Shown piece after piece: positions 22,401 to 35,060 of a DNA stretch of 64,000 nt. The stretch is taken from assembly GCA_012845835.1 (NCBI GenBank), contig JABAKD010000021.1, positions 12,146,795 through 12,210,794 on the forward strand, written 5' to 3'. The notes beneath the pieces are model-generated. The model had not been told where the DNA came from and ran no database searches. It saw nothing but the letters and a program-made list of their open reading frames with translations. The number at the start of each line of letters is the position of its first letter. Position 1 is the stretch's first letter. This stretch comes from Undaria pinnatifida (Eukaryota > Sar > Phaeophyceae > Laminariales > Alariaceae). The translations under genes were made by a program, and so were the position numbers.

Positions 22401-22749
22401 CATTTTGAGGTCACATAAATGCATAGACTAGGGGTTTACTACTACGCAGTGGCGCTATGAATATTGCCTTTCTTTGGAAACGTATCAGCTTTTTTTTTAT
22501 GGCCCAGCTCGCCCCTGTTATACATTGTTGAATCGTTGAATCACAAAAATGTACTCGCAGCTCAACTCAGTGCTGCTGTATAACTCAGCAGCGTAGCTCG
22601 GCGCCGTGAGGTGCCGTGCGATGCAGTTCCTTGCCATGTGGTGCAGCGCTGTACCGTGCTCCGCTGTGCTTTCTTCCGAACATACAGTCCCAGGCATCAT
22701 GCGAAGTAGTACCAGCTACGAGTACAGGCTAATAGTCTAGTCTAGTCTA

Positions 22750-23176
22750 ATGGCTTATGTAATGGAGTGCCCTCCGTAGAAGGATAGTTTTATAGATTCG
22801 ACGTGAAACCATGTCATGGTTGAGGTGAAACCGCGTGACTTTAGATGTCACATTCACGTCAAGGCCATCATAGATGGGCGATGCTGTAGGTGACGATGAT
22901 GGGACAAGCAGGACGCCCCACATCTCACTACCTGCTCTACCTGCTCTACCTGCTCTACCTGCTCTACCTGCTCTACCTGCTCTACCCAGCCCTATCGTGG
23001 CTAGGCCTGTTTTGTCTGTCTTTTAGAGTTCAATGTAGAGGAAATAATGTATAAGCTTTTGAGTCTATCCAGCGAGCCATGAGGAGAGACCAAACAAGGG
23101 AACCGGAACCCATGAGGAGCACGCTTCCCAACACCGACCAACCACGCATCCCCCTCTCGGAGTACCACCACACTTA
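22750..23176 (+). repeat. Left arm of a long inverted repeat, with a 10-bp minisatellite
   Basis: The sequence from GTAATGGAGTGCCCTCCG to GGGGGATGCG (read on the minus strand) is the reverse complement of 26585-27292. At 22927-22987 the decamer CTACCTGCTC is repeated six times; the right arm has only about two units. A 3.4-kb interval separates the arms. Confidence 0.85.
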
Positions 23177-23199
23177 GGGTCATTTCTAATTATTACTCC

Positions 23200-26100
23200 G
23201 AGTGCCAGTTACCAGTACGTACGCGTGTGTCGTATTTTCGCTTTCTTCATGTTGTTGTCCTTCCTCAGCTCCCATGTTTTTGTTCTTTGCAAATCACACC
23301 CGTATAGTGCATACCAGAATGTGACATCACTGACAAGCACATGGCCCAGCACAGGGCAGTCAGCTCCGCACAAGTAGTATATCTTGGCATTATCAAATGG
23401 CTAGATGTACCAAATCACGGGCATCTTGTTTCTGCCCCTTTCACATTGTTTTTGTGCCTGTTGCGCCCTGCGCGAGCGCAGCGGGCGGCGTCAGCCGCCC
23501 GCAGAGTGGGCCCCTTCCTTGTACTGCTGCTGTAGTTGATATCAGACATAAACCTGTGTTTTTATGGTGCCTCGCGCTAAGTCCACAGCCGACTCCCCAA
23601 ACTTCCTTTTACTAACTGTCGTAGCCTATCTTGTATGCAACGGTATTATATTATTGTAGTAAAATAACTCAAGTACATAAGTACACAGAATTCTTCTGTA
23701 GGTTAAAACAGAGGGTAATTACGTAAATACCCCCGGTATAGATCTGTCGGTACCCTACAGGACTTATCCTTGCAAAAAGTGCTGACCCACTTCGAGGTAC
23801 AGGAACTCCTGAACAGGTACGAGAAAGTGTGTGTCCCATACTTGTACACAGCAGGAAATTCAGAATAAAGTCTGGTAGTCTAATAACCTTGTAACAGCTG
23901 TCAACAATAATATTATTGTCCCGCACTGCTGGTTTTCGCGAAACTCTTGCTTGCGAGAGGGCCGGCAGGGCGTCCACGCCGCCCGCTTGCTGTCCACAAC
24001 CGACTACCTGATGCACAACAGCCTCTTCGCCAGCAGAAGGTTCGAGCGAACGGTGTTCTAGCACCAAATATATTTCCGTCCCAAGCTGGTATTAGCTCGT
24101 TTCCATTCTGGCCGGTCGATTTCCGCAAAGCCGAGTCTGTGAATGAAATATCATGATTATTTATTTTTAGACTATCCGTGCATAAAAAGAATTATTTTTG
24201 CATAATGGATCTTTGTGACTAGTCTAGTCTACAGGGACAGCAAAAGAATGCCAGAGTACGAGCACCGCGGGTTGGGTTGAGCTGTGAGTTGGGTTGACAG
24301 CTATTTATTACCTGGTACCTGGTAGTAGTTAAGCTCCTGGCGATAGATGCTGCAACAGAGTATCTCACAGCGGCGGTGTCTGATCAAGAGGGCGTCGCTG
24401 CCCGCCATCACACACATCAAGGTAAACGTTGTGGGTACGGAGGTGTAGGTTCAAACAAAAAAAGTTTGTTGACGGCACTCTTGCGCCTTGACGGACAGCC
24501 GTCAAGAAACTCTTCTGCCAACACAAAAAAACCATAGTAAGTCCATGGACTCTTTGACGGGTGTTATGACGGGTCAAAAATCTCAAAAATAGGCCGTCAA
24601 CCGACATGTTTCTGTAGGGTGGTGAGGGCCTCCATAGAGCCGTTTAGTGCAGTTTTCCGGCGTAGTACAGTATAGGCAAAATCGATTGGTCTTGGTACCG
24701 ATAGCTGCTACACACGTGGGCACGCTATACCACCAGCAGTAGCAGCACGGCACCCAATAGTGCCGGTGTCCGGCATACAACTGGTGTGTGGCTGCCTGAC
24801 AAACGCCGGGACTGTGTAGGGAGACCACCACTCATCGCCTCTTGTGGGAGCAATATGTACGACAAGCTGCAATAGCACAAACCAGACAAACAGATGGTAT
24901 GTGGCACCCTGAATCGAAAAACTACAGAACTACTACTGAATCGATCAGACTCCACCCACCAGACTATGTCACCCAGTTTCGTGTGAGAGAAACTCTGTGG
25001 TCACATCAAACTACGAGACAGAGATACACAACGCAAGCACTGATGGGGAGATGGTTAGTCATGCAATACCAAGCGCACTGGCCACGAAAAGCGGTATACT
25101 ACTTGGGGTGTGATCCTCTGGTAGATTTTTTGTGTTTCCCTTGCTGCATGCACGTGCCATTTCATACCCAGCAACAAACGTGAAGGCATGTCTTTTCTCA
25201 GCAAAATACCTGGCGGTGCCTTGTTGCCGAAAGTGGCCTCCAGGTACCGACAGCGGAATCCACGCGGCAGTACCATACGCCGGCAGCAAGGGCGAGAGCA
25301 CCACCCACAAGCTAAGGAGAGCAAAGCCAGTAGGATCCACAAGAAATGCGCCGTACTGCGGGACAATACTCTGACTTTTTTGTGATGCCGGTGGTGGAGG
25401 GAGAAGGAGTAGGCAACGACCACGAAATAACCATTTCTTTTAACAGCCGGATTCCGCCAGTCGAAAACGGCCCTTTTCGACCGGACTTCTTCGCGATTGG
25501 ATTCTTCTGGTCCTTCTCCTTATCGTCAGCCGAATCGATTTTGCCTTTTTTGTGCTTTTCCTAGAGGCGGTTGGTGTGAGCGAGTACAGCTGTGTGGCAG
25601 TCGAAAATGGGTTGACAGCTCTGTGCTTCGAGTGTTCTTCGCGAGCAACGCAGGCTTCACGCGCGACGGACCTTCGTCCAAGCGGGTTGGTGGCGTTGGG
25701 TTTAGCCGAAAGCCGCCATAGCTACGGTCGTGGCGTTGCACTCAGCCGAGAGCCGCCAAATCTACAGCAGGCATAGACGTTTTTGGCAATATGACATCGA
25801 CGACGCGTGCTACTGCTTGCTGTCGCGTGATACACGCTGCTGACAAGCGGAGCTAGGATTGCGTCACGCTGACTTGCGGCGAAAAGCAACAGCAGTGACA
25901 GCCAAAGCAGCAACGGCGCTGTTGTATGGTACTGCTGTGTAGTACCTGGTATGGGTGTAGACTATGGGTCCAGTCGAAAAAGCCAAGTTTATCGACTGGA
26001 TCCCCCAGTCGAAAAACTCAGTCGAAAAAAGTTGAGTCGAAGAAGCCCTTTTTCGACTGTGTAAGAAAGCCCGACTATGGCCTCAGTCGAAAACAGCCGT

Positions 26101-26400
26101 TTTCGACTTTTCGACTGACAAATCCGACTGCATAAGAACCATTTGGTCTAATGATATTGCTGTTTGTGGATCTAGAGTTTCAGCGTGATGACTCTGGCTC
26201 ACGTACCTGGTACCAGGTATTTGATAAAATTGGAAAACGTCAGCCGTGAGTACGAACGATTGAATGGTTGAATCTGGCAGTCTGGTGTGTAAAAATACGC
26301 AGCTGAAAACTTGGCTGCACTCTACTCGGCCGTTTACGCTCGGAAAGAAGAAAATCGAACCAAAAACGTTTCCGCAGATTTGACAGAAGACCACGAGACA
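23200..26400. other. Interval between inverted repeat arms; no gene recognised
   Basis: A GC hairpin (GGGCGGCGTCAGCCGCCC) is at 23484-23501. A minus-strand ORF at 25340-25059 starts with a signal-peptide-like stretch (FALLSLWVVLSPLLPAYGTA) but has no recognised domain. No transposase motif was seen in any frame. Confidence 0.45.
25970..26130. repeat. Cluster of AGTCGAAAA / TTTTCGACT inverted words
   Basis: At least nine occurrences of AGTCGAAAA or its reverse complement within about 150 bp, giving several small stem-loops. Isolated further copies are at about 25460, 25487 and 25599. No protein-coding signal overlaps them. Confidence 0.8.
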
Positions 26401-26415
26401 ACAGGGGCAACCTGT

Positions 26416-26551
26416 CGCGCCCTAGAGCATGGGCGAACATGAACTCCTTCACGCTGACGCCTGCACTCAAGTGGCTTATGTTCGCGCCCTAGAGCATAGG
26501 CGAACATGAAGTCCTTGACGCTGACGCCTACACTTGAGTGGCTTATGTGGG
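26416..26551 (+). repeat. 68-bp tandem duplication
   Basis: Two adjacent copies beginning CGCGCCCTAGAGCAT, at about 26417 and 26485, including GGCGAACATGAA and CTTGACGCTGACGCC (CTTCACGCTGACGCC in the first). They differ at a few positions. Confidence 0.9.
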
Positions 26552-26584
26552 ACGAGGAGGGTTGTATTGTAAGTCTTAGTTTGG

Positions 26585-27292
26585 GTAAGTGTAGTGGTAC
26601 TCCGAGTGGGGGATGCGTGGTTGGTCGGTGTTGGGAAGCGTGCTCGTCATGGGTTCCGGTGCCCTTGTTGTGTGGTCTCTCCTCATTGCTCGCTGGATAG
26701 ACTCAAAAGCTTATACATTATTCCCCCTACATTAAACTCTAAAAGACATACATACATACAAAACAGTCCGGGGGGAGAAAAACAAAACAAACCGTCTACC
26801 ATACATATGATAAAGCAGTATAGTGGAAACTACAGTAATACATTTATTATAAAATAGATGTGATGTTTTACCTAGCTCAAGATTCCCCACCTAAAGTATA
26901 AATACCAATACTTATCATTATAGTGGACAAAAAATAAGACACCTCTCAAAAAAAACTCACTCATATAGTATATTACGAGTACCAACAACGCAGCTTGCAA
27001 AGATGAGTATTGACCTGAAATTCGTCAAACTCACGGCTGACGTCCTTGAAAATTAGTTATAAAAAAACAGGCCTGGGCACGATAGGGCAGGGTAGAAGAG
27101 CAGGTAGAGCAGGGAGTGAGATGTGGGGCGTCCTGCTTGTCCCATCATCGTCACCTACATTATCACCCATCTATGATGGCCTTGACGTGAATGTTACATC
27201 TAATGGCACGTGGTTTTTCACCTCAACCATGACATGGTTTCACGTCGAATCTATAAACTATCCTTCTACGGAGGGCTCTCCATTACATTAGG
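26585..27292 (-). repeat. Right arm of the long inverted repeat, interrupted by an R1-like piece
   Basis: Reverse complement of 22750-23176 in two blocks, 26585-26755 and 27066-27292. The roughly 310-bp interruption holds an AT-rich stretch and CAGCTTGCAAAGATGAGT, which is the reverse complement of an R1 landmark. The interruption is therefore probably a later insertion. Confidence 0.8.
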
Positions 27293-27339
27293 TCACCCTG
27301 AATAGTCGTAGGTGCAAATCACCTTGCAATCAAAGGATG

Positions 27340-29620
27340 TCAACAAAACATGCAGAATTAGAAAGGGGATCGAAGATTCGGCTATTCGAAACAAACGAAA
27401 ATGAGGCTATAGATTCCCCCACACCTCGTAATAATGAGGCTTGCATGCCTCATCGCAAGATATACAACCCTATGAAGGAGCTCACAACCGTGAGAGCTCG
27501 AGAAAGGGTATGTACCTACGGTATATAGCAGTAGCAATCGGCCTACGAAAACACGAAAGGCGCGGCCACTGAGCGCAAGGATGCAAAGGGGGCCAAAGAG
27601 GAAGGTATAGACGCGGGAACCAAGTCTGAAGAGAAGAAGGAAACACGTGTCACGCTGTGAAGGCCAGACGAGTTTACGGCCTGGAGCGGAGAGTGCCGAA
27701 GGGGCGGGTGGTCGGTCCATTCGCCGGAAGACACGAGAGAAATCAAGAAACACTGCCTAAACGAACGTCAGAGTCCGCTACGTCGGACATGGACAGAGTG
27801 GGGCCATCGGTTGGACGGGCAAAGAAAAACGACCAAGACGCGAAGAAGCACGCAAGCGTCGGGCCATAGGTCGAAAGGCAGAAGAGAAAGAGCCTGAAAC
27901 AAGAGAAAACAAAGAACAGTGCCTAAAATAATGTCAGGGTCCGCAAGGTTGGACCTGGAAGGCTGACGTGGGACCATTAGTCGAAATGCAAAGCTGTAAA
28001 GAACCAGTACGCTGAGGTGTAACGGAAGCACAGGGGCCGTAATGTGGGACGTAGGAGGCTAGCATAAGGTCCTTGTGGTCGAACTGTAGAACGGGAAACC
28101 GAGGCAACCAAAACAAATCGCTAAAACGCAGAGGAATACAACCTCTACACAGTGACACAGACAACACCAAAATGGCGGTACTGGAGGCGCGTGTGATACG
28201 TCGGAAAGCTGAACCGGGGGGCAACCGTGGAGTACCCTTAGAAGCTACCTGGGTACAGTACCAGGAAAACGGGAAGGAATAAGTGGTGAGGTCACTTAGC
28301 CAAAAGCATTACGCAAACAAGGACGAAGTTGAGACGTAGACACAGATGGACGGAAGGTACTATCGGAAGCCGAAAAGAGAGTCGACATATGACCCCTTGT
28401 TGAGAGGCTATCAAATAACGGGAACAATGCCAGCAAACATAGCGAGGCTATTAAACCATAACAAAGCAAGCCACATATGGGATCAGCATCAAGATACTCG
28501 TTCACCTCCAAGCAGCGCTGGAAGTGTCTAGCTCCAGAAAGAATGCAGGGAACAGAGAAGACAATATATATGAAGAAAGCCGCAGCTAGGTACTATTCGT
28601 CGGGAACACGGGGTCGCTAACGTGGGGCAACCCTAAAAAGGTAACCGAGAAAAATGCAAAAAAAAACTGAAAGTAGGCAAATCGTGTCATAGTAACGTAT
28701 TGCAGTCTGGCAAAAAAAAATGGAAGCGTCCATAGCAAGGGACCTTGAAAGGCTATTTTCAGAAAACGAACAACTCCAGGTACGTAGCGAAGGCATTTCT
28801 CCGAAAAGTGATTTCGCCGAAAAAAAACAACACGAAAGGGGGTCAACAGGAAGCGACCTATATGGGTTGCGAAGCCAAACGGAGGTCAAAACGTGGGACC
28901 GATGCCATAGGTACGCCCACAAGGCAAGAGAAAAACGGGGGCCAAGAGGGGACGGCCTGTGTACTGCACAGTCAGGACGGGCTGCAAAGTCGTGATTAAT
29001 GCCGGTGTATGTGAACCCTATGGACAGGTATCCCGAACAGAAACAAGAAAAAGTGGAGACCTGTTGGCTGCAAAGCTAGGACGGGGGTCAGTGTCGTTGG
29101 ACCGTAGGGTTAGGGGTACCAAGAAAAAAGTAAGAGTGGTCCAGGGGAATGGATCCGCTGACTACAAAGCTAGAACGGAGCCCGACAGCAAGGGGGTCCT
29201 GAGGGCAGGTACAACTAAACAAGAAGGTAGAGGCCAAAGAGAACCGACAGATGGGCTGGAGAGTCAGCACGGGAATGCTAACAAGGAACACAAGGGGGGG
29301 CTCTCAATGTGAAGTGCAAGTGGTCGACAATATGGGACCATAGACAGCAGCAATAGCTGGGATGCCGTAATACTAAGTGGCTGGGGCTGGAGTGCAGCGA
29401 CGTCAGTCGTGGGAAGAAATACGCCAAGAAGCAAGACAAGTCCAACAACAAAAGGGAAGTATGACGAGGGCAAGCAAAGTCCAACAAAAGCCACAAAAGG
29501 GAAGTATGCCAAGGGGCAAGGAAAGTCCAACAGCAACAAGAAAGGAGGTAATGCCTCGCGAAAAACGAAGAGAAACAACGCGGGAAGCATCTACCTATGT
29601 TGTCGCCAATCGCATAAGGC
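27340..29620 (+). repeat. Purine-rich 2.3-kb tract of degenerate repeats
   Basis: The plus strand is strongly enriched in A and G. Variants of GTGGGACCATnGGTCGAAA recur (about 27800, 27860, 27970, 28890, 29330), and AACAAAGAACAGTGCCTAAA recurs near 27910 with a relative at 27745. The ORFs are short, very basic on the plus strand, and frequently interrupted. No gene was recognised. Confidence 0.6.
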
Positions 29621-30160
29621 TATCGGTTAACCTTTTGCAAACATACTTCAGATTTGGTCAAACGGACCAATACCCCACGAATAATACCTTAACAAATGGC
29701 GTCGTTTTCAGGACAATACGCTTTTTGGGTCGTGGGTTCAAATCCCACATCCACCTAGAATTAACTTTTTCAGACTTTCCCCATGCATGTCGAACATGAA
29801 ACATACTCTCTCCGGTATACCCAGGAGGAAATGAATCCGCTTGGAAATCGACAGGTCCGCCCGTGTATCCGGCGGACCTGGTATCCCGCCGTTCCAGGGG
29901 GGGAGATTATTGTAAGGCTTAGTTTGGGTAAGCTATTGGGGTCGACCTTTTGCAAGTACTGATACCCCACTATAAATAATACCTTGACAACAGTTGTCCG
30001 TTGGTTTTCTCCATCTCGAGATCGACGCCCGAGATCGTGGTTTTCGGACAACGTGATGGAGGCTGGCTGGAAAAATGACAAATGCGAGTTGCACGACGCT
30101 GTTGAATTAAAAGAAATCACCCCGAAAAACCTGGTACCAGGTATATAATCTAGTCTAACT
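29600..30160 (+). repeat. Dispersed repeat (TTAGTTTGGGTAAGCTAT family)
   Basis: The blocks CTATCGGTTAACC, CTTTTGCAA, GGTCAAACGGAC and AATACCTTAACA at about 29625-29695 recur in diverged form at 29908-29990, 55310-55430 and (start only) 26567-26588. The nature of the element is unknown. Confidence 0.6.
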
Positions 30161-30899
30161 GAATCCCGCCCGCTACGCTCGTGCAAGGAAGAATGCCATA
30201 ATACAACCATCGCAACCATTGTTATATATAAATCAAACGCGAAGGAGCAGACAGAAGAGGCCCACGATTCGGTGCAACGAGCAACTTGACAATCGGGGGC
30301 TGGGGAGGGCTTTTGGGCTTGAGAGTAGACGAGCGCAAGTTGGACCCCTTTCCCCCCTGACTGGTAAGAGCAGACCTCTAGAGTACATGTTAGCAAGACC
30401 GAGTCCAGCACAGTCGAGTTGGCCAGACCAGCCAGAAGGGTGTGCCACTCCCTTCTTCCTCTTCCTCTCCCCCATTTTTCGTTTCGACGGGGGGGGGGGG
30501 GAGGGGGGGGTTGGAGAGGAGAAAGAGTTAGGTAGTCGGGGGTTCCGTGATTGTTTTCATTCATTTTCTTTTTTTTCGAGTGGAGGAGTCGAATGGTACT
30601 GTGGTACCATTCTGATGTTTATTATTGGTAATACGAGACGACTGTATCCATGGAGTGGGTCGTAGCAGTTAATAATCCGGCCGGTGCGTCATAGTAAGGC
30701 GAAGAGGGCGGAAGACGTGGGGGCGGCTAACTCATAGGATTACAGGAGGATGCGATGGGTGTATCTGGCCGAGCGGAGAAATCTCAAGGGTACGCGCGGT
30801 AACCAAAGCACCGGTCGGTACGGGACGGCAACCATTGAGCCCGCTGCAGGCGTGAAATTAATTGCCTCTTCCCGAGCGACGGTACGGGAATAGGTCCCC

Positions 30900-31265
30900 G
30901 TTTGCTTACCGCGGGACGAGAATGGGACGGGAAGGCGGGAAGTCATCTGTTTGACGGGACGTGACGGGAGCCCACGATTTCTTAGCGGGACTGGACGGGA
31001 CGGGTCATGGAACGGGTCGGGAACAGGTCGGGAACTCGGCCGTGTACATAGTCGGGAAATCGGTCCGGAACATAGCCGGGAAATCGGTCGGTACATTGTA
31101 GGAAAATCGGTCGGGAGAATAGTCCAGAATCGATCGGCAACATAGTCGGAAAAACGGTCTGGAACACAGTGGGGTGAATCGGTCGGGAACGTAGTCGGGA
31201 TATGTCTGGGAGATGCGGTCCGGAATGGTTGATAGGAACACGATCGGGAACGCGGGCTGTAGAGT
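30900..31265 (+). repeat. Degenerate minisatellite of GTCGGGAA words
   Basis: More than a dozen variants of GGTCGGGAACATAGTCGG spaced roughly 20-25 bp, preceded by GGGACGGGAC words. A related GGGAAC/TTCCCG-rich stretch occurs at 32860-33110. No gene is visible. Confidence 0.75.
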
Positions 31266-31734
31266 CAACTGTCGGAATGAGGAGAATGATACCGAGTGCT
31301 AATATTTTTTTTATTTTTCATAATAAGGCCGTCAGCTGAGTTCTACGAATTTAGGGTCGATACTCTTAGCAAGCCGCGTTGTTGGTACTTGTAATACACA
31401 ACGTCCACACCAGTGAGTATGTTTCTCAACTGTTCAAACGAAGTATCGCCGCGTTTTATTTTTTAACCAAACATAAACACTATACTTAAGTCTTATGTGC
31501 ATTTTTTGGGGATTTTTAATGTTTCAAAAAAAAATCGAGCACTTATTTATCGACTCACAGCTGGAGTATATAAAAAAGGTCCCAAAAAGACGGGGGCAGA
31601 AAAAAAATAATAACCCAATTCAACAAATTTAACAGACAATCTCCTACCTTTAGTAGACTACACTGCTGCAGCTGTTTTGCATCCCAGTTGAATAATCATC
31701 CAAATTGGAACAATCCAGTTGCATCCATAGTCAT

Positions 31735-32157
31735 ATATCCACACTGTAGTTGCAAATGGAGTCGCCGACCTATATCCTTAATGAGGACACACAACCCGTA
31801 ATACGCGCGATCGGAGTATCACACACAGCAGCTTGCAACGATGAGCTTCGGCGAAATATTCGATCTCACAGCTGGAGTGTATTTTCATTGTGTATAACAT
31901 TATAAAAATTAAAATACACTCCAGCTGTGAGATCGAATATTTTGTCGAAACTCATCTTTGCAAGCTGTGTGTGATACTCCGATCGCGCGTATTACGGGTT
32001 GTGTGTCCTCGTTAAGGATATAGGTCGGCGACTCCCCTTGCAACTACAGTGCAGCTATCAGGGTCAACAGGGTGATGTTAGGCAGTCTGTGCGCGGAAAC
32101 TATAAAACCCGTTTCTGAGGGGGACAAAATCTGACAGCTGTGGAAGGAAATGTATAT
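31735..32157. repeat. Two R1 5' ends head to head (palindrome)
   Basis: 31735-31890 is the reverse complement of the R1 start (GTCGCCGACCTATATCC to CAGCTGGAGTGTATTTT) and 31905-32157 is the same start on the plus strand. About 15 bp separate the arms, giving a hairpin with roughly 150-bp arms. The plus copy ends abruptly after GTGGAAGGAAATGTAT. Confidence 0.88.
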
Positions 32158-32830
32158 GATGATGGGAAAACGATACAACCCATGGTTCAAATGCGATCGG
32201 AACATCCGACACTTGAATGAGTTACGCGGGATGGGAGAAATCGTGTGCAAATGGGAACAACTGGGCGGGTTAGCGAGAATCGAAAAGTCTACTGTTCCTG
32301 ACATATATCACGATTCGAAACCGCGGGAATTTATCTTATCCATCTCTGCGGGCAAAAAGAGATGTAAATGCTTTTCACGCACGACAAACTGCATGGATCG
32401 CACCAAAAACTCCATAACAGCGACGGCGCGGTTCGAGTTGTGTGCATCCCCTCGGCGTTCGACTGGAAGTAAGAGCACGTATGAAGAGATACGACGGAAA
32501 GCAGCACAAAAATTACAAGCGAGCGTAGAGTTGCTTTTTGTTGTATTTTTCTGGCCCGGTCGGTTGGTACATGAACGATACAGTTTCTAAATAGCAGCAC
32601 ATGCTTGGCGAACGCAAAAAACAAAATATTGACATTTCTTTTTTCGTTATTTATTGTCATCTCGTGACCTCTCAAGACCTCCCACCTGAACATCGCTTCC
32701 TCCTATATTGTGCGCGGAACGTTCCAGCTTTTGTTCTTTCACTTTTTTAGGTTTCTTTTTTTATGTGTTCCCAATTTTATTGTTGTTGTCGTTTTCTGTT
32801 TTCTCGGGAGAGAGTTTTGTCAAGGGTACT
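32158..32830. other. No gene recognised
   Basis: A 146-residue open frame (32150-32590, plus) begins inside the R1 copy and shows no motif I recognise. The rest is AT-rich. Confidence 0.4.
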
Positions 32831-33004
32831 CGCGGAAATGGTCGGGCCGAGAAATGTGGTCGTGTCGGGAACGGTTCGGGACGGGAACGGGAATCCCGAG
32901 TGTATTTCGTTCCCGACCGCGAATTCCCGACCCCTTCCGACATCGGTAACTGTTCCCACCGACTACCATCCCGACCTACGGCATTATGTTCCAGCCTGGA
33001 CTGT

Positions 33005-33115
33005 TTCCCGTCCCGTCGTATTGTGTATTCCCGACTTTTCCCGTCCCGTCAGTATTGTTTATTCCCGACTTTTCCCGTCCAGTCGTGTTGTGTATTCCCC
33101 ACTTTTCCCGCGCAT
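33005..33115 (+). repeat. 36-bp tandem repeat, three copies
   Basis: TCGTATTGTGTATTCCCGAC and CTTTTCCCGTCC recur at about 33013, 33048 and 33084. The stretch upstream is also rich in TTCCCGACC and CGGGAACGG words. Confidence 0.85.
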
Positions 33116-33259
33116 TAGCGAGAATCGAGCCACTCAAGTCCGCCACAAGGTGCGAAATGGAGGTGCGATTGGAACTCGTAATGCGTTTGATCCTGACCTC
33201 CACTGCTCAACATTGTTGCCAAGCAGAGAAACGGGGCTACGCTCAAATTGGGGCCAACG

Positions 33260-33495
33260 ACGTTGCGCGCCGGCAAATGGCAAAGCGGCATGGCGTTAGG
33301 TCGGTGGCTGCTGCGGGGACCAAGCCGCAGAGAAGTGCTTCACACGAACACCGCTCGCAGGGGACCAAGCTATAGTTGAGACCAATGATGCTTTGCGCCC
33401 GCAAACGGCAAATCAGCGTGACGCTGACGTCGGTGGTTGCTGCGGGGACCAAGCCGCAGAGAAGTGATTCAGGGAGCACGACTCGCGGGTGAGTG
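33260..33495 (+). repeat. Tandem duplication of about 130 bp
   Basis: The core TGCGGGGACCAAGCCGCAGA recurs with an offset of 129 bp (33312 and 33441), within longer similar blocks that begin GCGC-CGGCAAA-GGCAAA. It may belong to the 5' region of the Ty3/gypsy copy downstream. Confidence 0.75.
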
Positions 33496-35060
33496 CCAAG
33501 GTCATTGGTGTGAATACAGATCGGAACCGTCCGTAAGACAGCCGCGAGTGTTTTGTGTGTGGCAAGCAAGGTCACTAGCGGTGAGACTGCACCCAACGCT
33601 TGCAGGGTAAGCCAGCGAAAGGAGTCCATGGCCAGAGCCACGGCCAGACCCCCAAGCAGCAGCAGCAGGCCACAAGCGGTCCCACTCGGCACACCCGGAG
33701 CAACACCACCGGAATGGCCTCTGCTTCAGCCAAACCTCGAGCTAGTGGATAAAGGTCGGTGGTGGCTACGTAGACCGAACCTGCACCACCTGAAGTGTCA
33801 ACGCAGAATGATGACGACTACGTGCACACTTTTGTGCCGCGAAATCAGTGCCAATGGGTAACGGGCTTATCGAGACGGTGCAACACCATGTTCCCCAGAG
33901 GGCTGGGCCGCAGAATGTAGTACCAGTCCCTCACTCTGGCATGGTGCAGCGGCCGGCGCCCACTTCGCAGCAGTATCATGAAGATTCTAGCACCATTGTT
34001 TACGCGCGTTTTCAGTCTTGAAGCCTGATGAATGTGATGAGACGATTGTGGATACGATGGACACCCAACTTGAGTTGGAGGCGCTGATGCAGTTTGTGGA
34101 GAGGCGATGTATGGTTCCCGTTGCTTGCGCGGCTGCTGAGGCCAAAGTGCTCCTGTATTAATATTATGTTTCAGAGAGATTTGAGTACACCGTCGGAGGA
34201 GCTGGTAAAGGCCCTGCGCGGTCAGCCGAGGTTGATGCAAACCGCGTTAACGCAGGCGTTGGTTGGGCATGCCCGTGTGGTTATGTCGTTGGGCCAAGAC
34301 TGTGATATTTTGACGCAATCGTGTCCGCACCACTCGATGATCAAACATCCATGGAGACCGGAGTCCGGTTTACCATGCCATTCATCGTTCTCCCCGACGG
34401 AGGGCACATGGTTAAGCATCGGGCAGAAGGCGTCGAGAGAGAAACTTGGCATCGACGTCATTGAGAAAGTCAAGGATTCTGTAATAAAAGTACACGGGAG
34501 CCAAGTTGACATTGGGATGGAGCTTCTGCTCGTGCTTCGGGCAAGCCCAAAGCTGATGCTGTGATGCAGGCGGCGATTGTTGTCGCGGCATTCGGGCCGG
34601 GCGGCGACGTGCCAGGTGACATGGACGGTGTCGTCACACTGGTCTGCTGTCTCGAGGACCCTTAATGTTCCCAGATTCAGGGGTGGTGATGCAGAATCGT
34701 ATGGGCGCGTTGGAGAGGGCGGTCGATGGCGCTGTTGACCATGGCTGACCGACGGAATGTGTCCAGATTTTGCGCGCAATAAAAGCTTTTCGCACTCAAC
34801 TTGACGTGTCCCGTCGGGCGTGTTGTTGAACGACTCACCTTTGCTCGTGGAGCCTGTAACGGCGCGGCTTCAGCCAGCTGCAAGAACCCTGTGCGCGACG
34901 CCACGTGCATCCTCCCCAGCAAAGGCGGCATGTCTGCAAGAACCCATGGCCAACTTGAACAAAGCCGTGGAATGGTGTTTCGGCGGAAGCCGCAGGCAAC
35001 CTACGGAAAAGGTGGCGATGGCGATTCCTATGGGTTGAACCTATTACCGCATGGTGACGC

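Noticed and set aside
29725-29757. tRNA-like T-arm (GTGGGTTCAAATCCCAC with TCCACC)
   Set aside because: The T-arm and a B-box-like GGTTCAAATCC are good, but no matching 5' acceptor (GGTGGA), D-arm or anticodon arm is found in the preceding 75 bases. At most a tRNA-derived fragment.
30480-30515. Further R1 copy at a G run
   Set aside because: A G run is present, but none of the R1 landmark words lies nearby.
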